A stretch of DNA of 38,212 nt from Pseudomonadota bacterium (GTDB taxonomy: Bacteria > Pseudomonadota > Alphaproteobacteria > Rhizobiales > Aestuariivirgaceae): assembly GCA_963205315.1 (NCBI GenBank), contig CAUJIO010000091.1, positions 1 to 38,212 on the forward strand, written 5' to 3'. The notes beneath the pieces are model-generated. The model worked only from the letters and a program-made list of their open reading frames with translations. It was not told the origin of the DNA and ran no database searches. Below are positions 25,203-32,585 of this stretch, piece by piece. Numbering within the stretch: the first letter of the stretch is position 1; every line of letters starts with the position of its first letter. Made by a program: the position numbers and the translations under genes.

Positions 25203-25844
25203 ATGGCCCTATTCGCAATCCTGCTGGGAGGTGACCTCGTCGTCACACCCCGGCTCACATCACAGCTTCGCAATGCCCGCTTCATCGCTGCCGACAGCGG
25301 CATGATGCATGCGGCTGCCCTGCGCATCGTTCCCGAACTCTGGGTGGGCGATTTCGATTCGTCGGGATCGGAACTCACCATCCAGTATCGCGATGTGCCG
25401 CGCGAGAGTTTTCCCACCGAGAAGGACGCGACCGATGGTGCGATCGCCATCACCGAAGCGCTTGCGCGCGGCGCCACTGAAATCCTGTTGCTCGGTGGCC
25501 TCGGCGGTCAGACCGACCACACCACCGGCATTCTCGGGCAAGGCCTGCAGCTGGCGCGAACCGGCATCCGCTGCCTTATGACCAGCGGCAATGAGGAAGC
25601 CTGGCCGCTCATGCCGGGGGAACTGCAACTCGATCTCCCGGCCGATACACGGCTGAGCTTCATTCCCTTTAGCGATGTCACCGGCCTCGATCTCGACGGC
25701 GTCAAGTGGCCGTTGCACAAGCGCGACGTGCAGCTGGGCTCGACGCTGACCTTGTCCAATGTCACCACGGGACCCGTTACAATCCGACTTCAATCCGGCT
25801 ATGGCATTGCCATCGCCTATCCGCCGGTAAATGCCAATGACTGA
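25203..25844 (+). CDS. Thiamine pyrophosphokinase
   Basis: Protein of 213 residues. AADSGMMHA, WVGDFDSSG, PTEKDATDGAIA and LGGLGGQTDHTTG are the magnesium, ATP and thiamine contact motifs of thiamine pyrophosphokinase, which makes TPP directly from thiamine and ATP. The ATG at 25203 is preceded by GAGAGG 6 bases away; the very long frame running back to 23991 is antisense to thiB and rejected. Divergent placement from thiBPQ pairs uptake with activation: imported thiamine becomes TPP, which then shuts the riboswitch. The last 14 bases overlap the following methyltransferase gene. Confidence 0.93.
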   Translation: MALFAILLGGDLVVTPRLTSQLRNARFIAADSGMMHAAALRIVPELWVGDFDSSGSELTIQYRDVPRESFPTEKDATDGAIAITEALARGATEILLLGGLGGQTDHTTGILGQGLQLARTGIRCLMTSGNEEAWPLMPGELQLDLPADTRLSFIPFSDVTGLDLDGVKWPLHKRDVQLGSTLTLSNVTTGPVTIRLQSGYGIAIAYPPVNAND

Positions 25845-27054
25845 ACTGGAACTTCATATCGACGTCATGGGCCGCCGCGGCGAGGGAATAGCCCATCACC
25901 AGGACCGCACCGTCTTCGTGCCTCGCGCTCTTCCCGGCGAGGATCTGCGTGCCGCCGGCGACGGCGACCGCTTGAGGATCGTTGCGATTGGCACGCCATC
26001 GCCCGATCGCGTCGCTCCCTTCTGCAAGCATTATGAGCGCTGCGGCGGCTGTCAGCTGCAACATTGGCGCGAGGAACCCTATCGACTCTGGAAGGCCGAT
26101 CTCGTCGAGCAGCAACTGGCCGGCCGCGGCATCGGCACGAAAGTCAGTACACTGATCGATGCGCATGGGGCTGGGCGGCGGCGCGTCAGCATTCATGCGC
26201 GCCGCAAGGAGGGCGTGGTGACCGCAGGCTTTATGGAAGCCCGCAGCCATGTGTTGCTCGATATCGATCGATGCCCCATCCTGGTGCCGGCTCTGTCCCG
26301 CGCTTTCGACATCGCACGGGGATTGGCTGCCAAGCTCGGCGATTGCGACGTGGCGCTGACCGCCACAGACACCGGCATCGATGCCAGCGTCAAGGCCGAG
26401 CGCAAGGTGCTGCAGCAGGAACATGCCAAGCTGGCAAGCCTGATTGCCGATCTGTCGCTGGCGCGCCTCAGCGTAAACGGCGAACTCATGGGAACGGCGG
26501 CGACGCCCCGGCTGTTGATGGGCAAGGCCAACGTGTCCGTGCCGCCCGGTGGCTTCCTGCAGGCAACGGCAGAAGGTGAGGCCGTGCTGGCACAATTGGT
26601 GATGGACGGCGTGGGCAGGTCCAAACAGGTGGCCGACCTGTTTTGCGGCATCGGACCCTTTGCCTTCCGCCTGGCCGAACGCGGCAAGGTCGAGGCGTTC
26701 GACAACGATCGTGCCGCGATTGCCGCGCTGAACGCCGCCGCGAAATCGACGCCGGGCCTGAAGCCTGTCATCGGCGCTGTGCGCGACCTCTTCCGGGAAC
26801 CTGTGGTGGCCAATGAAATGAAGGCCTACGACGCCGTGGTGTTCGATCCGCCGCGCGCTGGGGCGGAGGCGCAGGCCAGGCAACTGGCGAAATCGAAAGT
26901 GAAGACCGTCGTCGCCGTCTCCTGCGACGCGGCGAGTTTCGCACGCGACGCGGCAATCCTCATCGAAGGCGGCTATCGCCTGACGAAGCTGACCGCCGTC
27001 GACCAGTTCAAATGGTCATCGCATGTCGAGGTGGTGGGGGTGTTCCAACGCTGA
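25831..27054 (+). CDS. Class I SAM-dependent RNA m5U methyltransferase (RlmD/TrmA family)
   Basis: Protein of 407 residues. A TRAM-like N terminus (ELHIDVMGRRGEGIAHHQDRTVFVPRALPGE) is followed by iron-sulfur cysteines FCKHYERCGGCQLQH and a fourth in DRCPIL, then the SAM domain with DLFCGIGPFAFRLAERG, DPPRAG and the catalytic cysteine in AVSCDAASFARD. The family methylates C5 of uridine in 23S rRNA (U747/U1939) or tRNA U54. Which one cannot be decided; many alphaproteobacteria keep a single member. The ATG at 25831 overlaps the kinase gene; another ATG two codons on (25837) is equally likely. A hairpin after the stop separates it from efp. Confidence 0.9.
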   Translation: MPMTELELHIDVMGRRGEGIAHHQDRTVFVPRALPGEDLRAAGDGDRLRIVAIGTPSPDRVAPFCKHYERCGGCQLQHWREEPYRLWKADLVEQQLAGRGIGTKVSTLIDAHGAGRRRVSIHARRKEGVVTAGFMEARSHVLLDIDRCPILVPALSRAFDIARGLAAKLGDCDVALTATDTGIDASVKAERKVLQQEHAKLASLIADLSLARLSVNGELMGTAATPRLLMGKANVSVPPGGFLQATAEGEAVLAQLVMDGVGRSKQVADLFCGIGPFAFRLAERGKVEAFDNDRAAIAALNAAAKSTPGLKPVIGAVRDLFREPVVANEMKAYDAVVFDPPRAGAEAQARQLAKSKVKTVVAVSCDAASFARDAAILIEGGYRLTKLTAVDQFKWSSHVEVVGVFQR

Positions 27055-27064
27055 CATAACCCTT

Positions 27065-27089
27065 CGAGGCTTGCCGGCGGCAAGCCTCG
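27065..27089. terminator. Hairpin between convergent methyltransferase and efp genes
   Basis: CGAGGCTTGCC (27065-27075) and GGCAAGCCTCG (27079-27089) are perfect 11-base arms with a GGC loop, in the 45 bases between two convergent stops. There is no clear T-run on either side, but the place and the strength of the stem fit a two-way terminator. Confidence 0.7.
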
Positions 27090-27099
27090 AGGCGCTTGT

Positions 27100-27672
27100 T
27101 CAGTCCTTCGCGCGTTCGACGTAGGAGGAATCTTCCGTCGACACGACAATGCGCGTGCCTGCCGAAATATGCGGCGGCACCATGGTGCGCACGCCGTTGG
27201 ACAGCACGGCAGGCTTGAACGACGACGACGCCGTCTGGTTCTTGATCGCCGGCTCGGTCTCGACGATTTCCAGCGTCACGCGCGGCGGCAGTTCGATCGA
27301 GATCGGCACGCCGTTGAACAGCGCGATCTGGCATTCCATGCCTTCCTGCAGGAAGGGCGCGGACTCGCCCAGCATGTCGGCCGGAACTTGGATCTGCTCG
27401 TAGTTCTCAGGATTCATGAAGATGTAGTTGTCGCCGTCGAGATAGAGATAGCTGTGGGTGATGGTCTCGACGAAGGCGCGCTCCAGCGGATCGGTGGTCT
27501 TGTAGCGCACCACGGTCTTCACCCCGTCCGAGATGCGGCGCATGTCGATCGTCGTTGTCGGTGTGCCCTTGCCTGGATGCATGGATTCGGCCTTCAGCAC
27601 GACATAGAGTTTGCCGTCCTCATGCTCGATGACATTGCCCTTGCGGACACCGCTCGCGATTACCTTGACCAC
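27100..27672 (-). CDS. efp: Translation elongation factor P
   Basis: Protein of 190 residues with the three-domain EF-P plan. [16 protein letters not shown] is the typical N terminus, the modified-loop lysine is Lys35 in HPGKGTP, and the C terminus ends in [18 protein letters not shown] enters the ribosomal E site and helps make peptide bonds at proline runs. The start is a GTG (27672): no in-frame ATG exists and an ATG further up meets a stop at once. The basic HPGKGTP loop and the divergent epmA show that the beta-lysine type of modification is used. Confidence 0.96.
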   Translation of the reverse strand: MVKVIASGVRKGNVIEHEDGKLYVVLKAESMHPGKGTPTTTIDMRRISDGVKTVVRYKTTDPLERAFVETITHSYLYLDGDNYIFMNPENYEQIQVPADMLGESAPFLQEGMECQIALFNGVPISIELPPRVTLEIVETEPAIKNQTASSSFKPAVLSNGVRTMVPPHISAGTRIVVSTEDSSYVERAKD

Positions 27673-27717
27673 TTCAGTCTCTCATTTCTGGATATTTGCC
27701 GGATTGGATTGCGCGCG

Positions 27718-27746
27718 GTATTAGCAGCGGCATTACCGGAAGCCAA
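27718..27746 (-). promoter_or_regulatory. Possible efp promoter
   Basis: Leftward TTGGCT (27746-27741) and TAATAC (27723-27718) with a 17-base spacer match -35 and -10 boxes at 4 and 3 of 6 places, about 45 bases before the efp start, within the divergent efp/epmA region. Confidence 0.35.
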
Positions 27747-27764
27747 CCCCCCAGGAAGAGCGCC

Positions 27765-28799
27765 TTGCCGCAGAGTCAATCCCGATGGTTCGAGCCGCAC
27801 CGCCACCTTGACCGGCGGCCCTTCCTGCTGGCCCGCAATCGCATCGTGGCGGCCATACGCTCATGGTTCGCGCAACATGACTTCATCGAGGTCGATTGCG
27901 GCGCGCTGCAGATTTCGCCCGGTAACGAGGCGCATTTGCACGGCTTTTCCACTGAACTCATCCAGCCCGATGGTTCGGCCGAGACCCGCTATCTCCACAC
28001 TTCACCGGAATTCGCCTGCAAGAAATTGCTGGCAGCCGGGGAGACCCGCCTGTTTCATCTGGGCCACGTGTTCCGCAACCGCGAACGCACGCTCACCCAT
28101 GCGCCCGAATTCACCATGCTGGAATGGTACCGGGCGCGCGAAGACTACGAGAGGATCATAGAGGATACGCTTGCCCTCGTCAGGCTCGCGGCCACCACGG
28201 CAGGCACCCGCGAATTTCAATGGCGGGGCCGCCTGAGCGATCCTCTGGCGGAGGCAGAATGGCTAACCGTCAACGATGCCTTCCGCCGCTATGCCGGTAT
28301 CGACCTGCTGTCGACAATCAGCGCCGATGGCAGCGCCGACTGCAAGGCTTTGGCCAGCATCTCCCCAGTGCATGTGGCGAAGGACGATAGCTGGTCCGAC
28401 ATGTTCAGCCGTATTCTGTCGGAAGAGGTCGAGCCACACCTCGGCAACGGCCGCATCACGGTGCTCTATGAATATCCGGCGGTGGAGGCAGCGCTTGCGA
28501 AGGTTTGCGCCCATGACACCCGCGTCTCGGAACGTTTCGAACTCTACGCCTGCGGCGTCGAACTGGCCAATGGCTTCGGCGAATTGACCGACCCTGCCGA
28601 GCAGCGCCGCCGCTTCGAGGCCGAGATGGACGTGAAGCAGAAGATCTATGGCGAACGCTATCCGATCGACGAGGACCTGCTGCACGCGCTGGTTCTCATG
28701 CCGCCCGCCTCCGGCGTCGCCCTGGGTCTCGACCGGCTGATCATGCTGGCATCGGGAGCCATGCGGATTGATCAGGTGCAATGGACGCCTACGGACTGA
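27765..28799 (+). CDS. epmA: EF-P-(R)-beta-lysine ligase EpmA (GenX/PoxA)
   Basis: Protein of 344 residues related to the catalytic domain of class II lysyl-tRNA synthetase without the anticodon-binding domain. Motif 2 is clear (LFHLGHVFRNRERTLTHAPEFTMLEWY), as are YEYPAVEAAL, ELANGFGEL and motif 3 (GVALGLDRLIMLASG). It adenylates beta-lysine and joins it to the loop lysine of EF-P. I start it at the TTG at 27765, which has AGGAAGAG upstream and gives the usual SRWFEPHRHLDRRPFLLARNRI N terminus; the frame stays open to another TTG at 27696 without such a site. It is divergent from efp. EpmB, the aminomutase that makes beta-lysine, is not in the window. Confidence 0.93.
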   Translation: MPQSQSRWFEPHRHLDRRPFLLARNRIVAAIRSWFAQHDFIEVDCGALQISPGNEAHLHGFSTELIQPDGSAETRYLHTSPEFACKKLLAAGETRLFHLGHVFRNRERTLTHAPEFTMLEWYRAREDYERIIEDTLALVRLAATTAGTREFQWRGRLSDPLAEAEWLTVNDAFRRYAGIDLLSTISADGSADCKALASISPVHVAKDDSWSDMFSRILSEEVEPHLGNGRITVLYEYPAVEAALAKVCAHDTRVSERFELYACGVELANGFGELTDPAEQRRRFEAEMDVKQKIYGERYPIDEDLLHALVLMPPASGVALGLDRLIMLASGAMRIDQVQWTPTD

Positions 28800-28864
28800 A
28801 GATCAGGCTCGACCACCGCCGCATCTTTGTCTAGGTTTCCGCCAAGTCTGATCGGAGGTGCCGC

Positions 28865-29941
28865 ATGAAAAAGATCCGCTACGCTGTCGTTGGTGCCGGA
28901 TGGATATCGCAGATCGCCTTCATGCCGGGTGTGGCGCAGACCGGAAACTCGGTGATGACGGCGATCGTCTCGGGCAATCGCGCCAATGCCGAGAAGCTGG
29001 CCAAGTTCCACAACGTCGAACACATCTTTGCCTACGAAGACTATGACAAGATGTTGCGGCAGGGCATCGTCGATGCCGTCTACATTGCACTTCCCAATTC
29101 CATGCATGCCGATTACGCGATCCGCGCTGCTCAGGCCGGCATTCACGTCATGGTGGAAAAGCCGCTGGCCGTGACGGTTGCCGAATGCGAGGCGATGATC
29201 GCTGCCGCCGACAAGGCCGGCGTCTGGCTGATGACCGCCTACCGCCTGCACAATGAACCCGCCACGCTGGAGATACTCGATCTCGTTCGCCGCGGCGAGA
29301 TCGGCGAGCCGCGCATCTTCAATTCGGTCTTCTCCTTCAACATGGCCGGTGGAAATCACCGTCTCAAACCCGAACACTGGGGTGGGCCTCTGCAGGACAT
29401 CGGCGTCTATTGCCTGAATGCGGCGCGCCATGTGTTTGCCTCGGAGCCAGAGGAGGCGATCGCCGTGACCGCCGCCGGCGAAGGCGACGAGCGCTTTGCC
29501 GAGGTCGAGGAAATGATCGCCACGACGCTGCGATTCCCGAAAAGCCGCCTTGCGCATTTCACCGCCAGCTTTGGCGCCGAGATGAGCGACATGTACCGCG
29601 TTGTCGGGACCGAGGGTAAAATCGATGTCGAACCCGGTTTCCGCTTCGAAACCCCGGTGCGCTATCGCCTGACACGCGGCAGCAAGGTCGTCGAGAAGAC
29701 CTTTCCGCACTACGATCACTTCAGCGGCATGACCGCCTATTTCTCCGATTGTATCCTCAAGGGCCAGCGCCCCGAGTCCGATGGCGGCGATGGGCTGAAC
29801 GACGTTCGCGCCATGCTGGCGATCGAAGCAGCCGCCCGCACCGGCCAGCCGCAGAAGATCGTCTCGGCGCCGCGCCCTTCGCACCCCACCCTCGACATGG
29901 CGAGAAGCTTCCCGCACGCCGAACGTCGGCTGGTGTTTTAA
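28865..29941 (+). CDS. Gfo/Idh/MocA-family oxidoreductase
   Basis: Protein of 358 residues. The Rossmann start YAVVGAGWISQIAFMPG, ALPNSMHADYAIRAAQAG and the signature VEKPLAVT near residue 98 mark the family; the catalytic lysine is in this EKP. The second domain contains GGPLQDIGVYCLNAARHVF, typical of glucose-fructose oxidoreductase and dihydrodiol dehydrogenase-like members. It should oxidise a sugar or cyclitol with bound or free NAD(P). No signal peptide is seen, unlike the secreted Zymomonas enzyme. GGAGGTG lies before the ATG. It follows epmA by 65 bases but is functionally unrelated to it. Confidence 0.87.
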   Translation: MKKIRYAVVGAGWISQIAFMPGVAQTGNSVMTAIVSGNRANAEKLAKFHNVEHIFAYEDYDKMLRQGIVDAVYIALPNSMHADYAIRAAQAGIHVMVEKPLAVTVAECEAMIAAADKAGVWLMTAYRLHNEPATLEILDLVRRGEIGEPRIFNSVFSFNMAGGNHRLKPEHWGGPLQDIGVYCLNAARHVFASEPEEAIAVTAAGEGDERFAEVEEMIATTLRFPKSRLAHFTASFGAEMSDMYRVVGTEGKIDVEPGFRFETPVRYRLTRGSKVVEKTFPHYDHFSGMTAYFSDCILKGQRPESDGGDGLNDVRAMLAIEAAARTGQPQKIVSAPRPSHPTLDMARSFPHAERRLVF

Positions 29942-29944
29942 GAG

Positions 29945-30063
29945 GCCCTCATCCCCCTGACGGGACCTTCTCCCATGGCTTCGCCACAGGAGAAGGCGGA
30001 TGTGGTAGATGCCTTCTCCCGTTCGCAGAATGGGAGAAGGTGGCCGAAAGGCCGGATGAGGGC
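29945..30063. repeat. Nested palindromic intergenic repeat
   Basis: Three inverted repeats sit one inside another: GCCCTCATCC (29945-29954) with GGATGAGGGC (30054-30063); ACCTTCTCCCAT (29965-29976) with ATGGGAGAAGGT (30030-30041); and GGAGAAGGC (29989-29997) with GCCTTCTCC (30011-30019). It fills the space between two converging genes. The sequence resembles a dispersed palindromic element common between genes in rhizobia, as I recall; it could fold into a branched RNA and act as a terminator or mRNA-end stabiliser for both genes. It codes for no protein. Confidence 0.8.
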
Positions 30064-30067
30064 AACT

Positions 30068-31120
30068 TTAGCGCGGCATCAGCGCCCAGTAGTCGAGTTC
30101 GAGGATGACGCCCGGCGCATCGGGTGAACCATCCGCAACGGGATGATCCGTACACGGCAGATCGCGCGTCGCCCGCGTCAGAACGCGCAGTGCGCCGACG
30201 TCGCTGCGGCCCAGCACGTCCGCCGTTTCGAGAATTTCCGACCACGCGAACACCGTGCCGCCCGCAAACAGCGGCGCCACATGCCGCCCGCCATTGATCG
30301 CCGCGATGTGAAAGGCATTGCCAAGCCCGTTGAAAGACAAGGCACGGGCCAGCGAGATCACATGTCCGCCATAGATCAACCGGCGGCCGAAGCGGCCCTT
30401 GTTTTCGGAGAACTGGTTGAAATGCACCTTCGCGGTGTTCTGGTAGAGCCGCGTCGCGAGTTGGTGCTCGGCTTCCTCCACCGTCATGCCGTCGACATGG
30501 TCGATCTTCTCGCCCACGGCATAGCCGCCAAAGCGATGTGGTGAACCGGCGAGAACATTATCCCAAGCCTGCCCATTGATCGGTGGACAGGCTGATCCAA
30601 GGGCCGAGGGCTCGACGCGTTTTGGCAAGGACGGTACATGCGCTTGCGGCGCTGCCGCCATCTCGTCGCGCTTGCGCACCATCACCCATCGGACATAGTC
30701 GAGCACCGCCTCGCCATGCTGGTTCGAACCGGTGGAGCGCACGTAGACCGTGCCCGTTTTGCCGTTGGAATTCTCCTTGAGGCCAATGACTTCGGACACA
30801 GTCGACAGCGTGTCGCCAGGAAACACCGGCTTCAGGAACCGGCAATCGGCATAGCCCAGATTGGCAACGGCATTGAGCGAGACATCCGGCACCGTCTTGC
30901 CGAAGACGATGTGGAACGTGAGCAGGTCATCGACCGGCGCCTGCGCATAGCCAACGGATTTTGCGAAGGCATCCGATGATTGCACTGCAAAGCGTGACCC
31001 ATAGAGTGCCGTGTAGAGTGACTGATAGCCCGCCGTCACCGTGCGCGGTGTTGCATGCCGGATGATCTGACCGACTTGAAAGTCCTCGAAGAAGTTGCCT
31101 TGGTTTGTTTTGGTATTCAT
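30068..31120 (-). CDS. mch: Mesaconyl-CoA hydratase (tandem MaoC-like hot-dog)
   Basis: Protein of 350 residues made of two MaoC-like hot-dog domains. GNFFEDFQVGQIIRHATPRT, FHIVFGKTVPDVSLNAVANLGYA, VIGLKENSNGKTG, DYVRWVMVRKRD, NTAKVHFNQF, RRLIYGGHVISLARALSFNGL and LELDYWALMPR agree closely with what I remember of Rhodobacter mesaconyl-C1-CoA hydratase. It hydrates mesaconyl-CoA to beta-methylmalyl-CoA in the ethylmalonyl-CoA pathway, the glyoxylate-cycle replacement for growth on acetate and C1 compounds. It starts 1 base after the stop of the DUF5063-like gene and is the last gene of the malyl-CoA operon. None of the pathway's earlier enzymes is in the window. Confidence 0.9.
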   Translation of the reverse strand: MNTKTNQGNFFEDFQVGQIIRHATPRTVTAGYQSLYTALYGSRFAVQSSDAFAKSVGYAQAPVDDLLTFHIVFGKTVPDVSLNAVANLGYADCRFLKPVFPGDTLSTVSEVIGLKENSNGKTGTVYVRSTGSNQHGEAVLDYVRWVMVRKRDEMAAAPQAHVPSLPKRVEPSALGSACPPINGQAWDNVLAGSPHRFGGYAVGEKIDHVDGMTVEEAEHQLATRLYQNTAKVHFNQFSENKGRFGRRLIYGGHVISLARALSFNGLGNAFHIAAINGGRHVAPLFAGGTVFAWSEILETADVLGRSDVGALRVLTRATRDLPCTDHPVADGSPDAPGVILELDYWALMPR

Positions 31121-31121
31121 T

Positions 31122-31607
31122 TTATGGACTATAGATCAGTTCCTCGAGATGAGTTCGCAAGTAGACAAGATGCATATACAAATGGACCTTATAGCACCAT
31201 CGCAAAGCTTCTAGCGCTTCGCTTCGCCCGTGGTAATGCAGGTGCCATTCGACCGCCGCAAGTTCACGCGAGATATCGATCAAATCGTCAATTGCATCGC
31301 CGGTGCCGATCTGCGGCTCTTTGCTCGCCACAATCCTCGAACTAACTGCATTCCAGTAGAAGCCAAGCATTGGATAGCGCGGCCCTATGATGCTCCGCCA
31401 GTGATCGTCAGTTGTGTCAGGAGGTTCGTCGTCAACGATCCGGCCTAACGGAGCTGCGCACGGCCTGAGAGAGTGAACCGAATACATGAAGGCATCTATA
31501 TGCTTCGCAAGTTCCTCGATTGACTCTGCAGCGCCGTTTCTACCTGTAATGCAATCGAGCAGAGTCAGAGCAGTAGCCAGAGGATCGGGTTGCGCAAGTT
31601 CCTTCAT
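31122..31607 (-). CDS. DUF5063-like hypothetical protein
   Basis: Protein of 161 residues, soluble and mostly helical. The C-terminal half (FYWNAVSSRI, then DDLIDISRELAAVEWHLHYH and EALEALRWCYKVHLYMHLVYL) has the layout I associate with DUF5063, a family of unknown function; I hold this match loosely. The ATG at 31607 overlaps the upstream stop by 4 bases and the gene ends 1 base before mch begins, so it is fully coupled to its neighbours. It stands out in base composition: about 53% GC over 31141-31600 by my count, against 60-65% around it, with codons such as ATA, AGA and TTA that the neighbours avoid. Late insertion into an existing operon is the simplest reading. Confidence 0.6.
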   Translation of the reverse strand: MKELAQPDPLATALTLLDCITGRNGAAESIEELAKHIDAFMYSVHSLRPCAAPLGRIVDDEPPDTTDDHWRSIIGPRYPMLGFYWNAVSSRIVASKEPQIGTGDAIDDLIDISRELAAVEWHLHYHGRSEALEALRWCYKVHLYMHLVYLRTHLEELIYSP

Positions 31608-32458
31608 CCAACAATCGCCTCCGCAATCGCCGCCACACGCTCGGCCATGGCCAGGTGCAGGCGTTCGACCATCTTGCCGTCGAGCGTGATGACGCCCTTC
31701 GCGGCATTTTCGGGCTGCGCGAAGGCGGCGAAGATTTTCTGCGACCATGCCACCTCCTCAGGCGACGGCGAGAACACGTCGTTGCAAGTGGCGATCTGTC
31801 CCGGATGAATGAGCGTCTTGCCGTCCATGCCCAGCAAGCGGCCCTGCTCGCATTCGGCACGGAATCCCGCCTCGTCGCGGAAATCATTGTAGACACCATC
31901 GATGACGTCGAGCCCATGCGCGCGTGCCGCCAGCACGCAAAGCGACAGCATCGGCACCAGCGCAAAGCGGTTCTGCGCCGTGCTTGCCCGCGTCTCCTTC
32001 ACCAGATCATTGGTGCCGAGCACCAGAGCCGCCAACCGCTTCTCTGCTCCGGCAATCTCATCCGCCTTCAGCATGGCGAGCGGCGTTTCCATCATCACCC
32101 AGAGGCGGGTGTGCGCCGGCGCATCCTTCATCAGCAGCACGGCCCTTGCGACATCCGCCGCCCGCGACACCTTGGGCACCAGAATGGCGTCCGGCCCCGC
32201 GGCGCCGGCGGCCGCCATGTCATCCGATCCCCACGGAGTTTCGAGGCCATTCACCCGGATGACCAGTTCACGGCGGCCATAGCCGCCCGCTGTCACGCAA
32301 GCCGCCACCCGCGACCGGGCTTCGGCCTTGGCCTCTGGCGCCACCGAATCCTCGAGGTCGAGAATCAGCGCGTCGGCCGGAAGGGTTCTCGCCTTTTCCA
32401 GTGCGCGGTCATTCGCGCCGGGCATGTAGAGCACGCTGCGGCGGGGCCTGAAGGTCAT
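31604..32458 (-). CDS. HpcH/HpaI (CitE-like) CoA-ester lyase, probable (3S)-malyl-CoA thioesterase
   Basis: Protein of 284 residues of the citrate-lyase-beta family. RSVLYMPGANDRALEKA, ADALILDLEDSV, LVIRVNGLETPWGSDD, ILVPKVS, VMMETPLAMLKADEI, LGTNDL and GMDGKTLIHPGQI show the Mg2+ and CoA-binding pattern. The short length and the PGANDRALEKA start resemble Mcl2, the malyl-CoA thioesterase of Rhodobacter, more than the longer malyl-CoA lyase Mcl1. With mch in the same operon, release of malate from (3S)-malyl-CoA in the ethylmalonyl-CoA pathway is the likely job; a lyase role cannot be excluded. The ATG at 32458 is chosen since the longer frame to 32587 has no family sequence. Confidence 0.82.
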   Translation of the reverse strand: MTFRPRRSVLYMPGANDRALEKARTLPADALILDLEDSVAPEAKAEARSRVAACVTAGGYGRRELVIRVNGLETPWGSDDMAAAGAAGPDAILVPKVSRAADVARAVLLMKDAPAHTRLWVMMETPLAMLKADEIAGAEKRLAALVLGTNDLVKETRASTAQNRFALVPMLSLCVLAARAHGLDVIDGVYNDFRDEAGFRAECEQGRLLGMDGKTLIHPGQIATCNDVFSPSPEEVAWSQKIFAAFAQPENAAKGVITLDGKMVERLHLAMAERVAAIAEAIVG

Positions 32459-32480
32459 GATGTCATCCGTCGATATTGCA

Positions 32481-32503
32481 ATTGCGAAGCTAGCCTTCGC
32501 AAT
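32481..32503. promoter_or_regulatory. Perfect 9-base palindrome in a divergent promoter
   Basis: ATTGCGAAG (32481-32489) and CTTCGCAAT (32495-32503) with centre CTAGC. It lies 23 bases before the leftward malyl-CoA thioesterase start and 83 bases before the rightward FAD oxidoreductase start. This is the form of an operator for a dimeric regulator, and the ATTGC unit is repeated once more just to the left (32476-32480). No regulator gene is adjacent. Confidence 0.5.
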
Positions 32504-32585
32504 GCGGGAAGTGAAGCCCACTTTTGGATAAGTGCATGGCTGCGGCCCTTGTGGCGCAGACCCTGTTTGGGCAATGTGCCTTTCC

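Noticed and set aside
30068-32458. A complete ethylmalonyl-CoA pathway island
   Set aside because: Only the hydratase and a malyl-CoA thioesterase-like gene are present; crotonyl-CoA carboxylase/reductase, the mutases and malyl-CoA lyase are not in the window.
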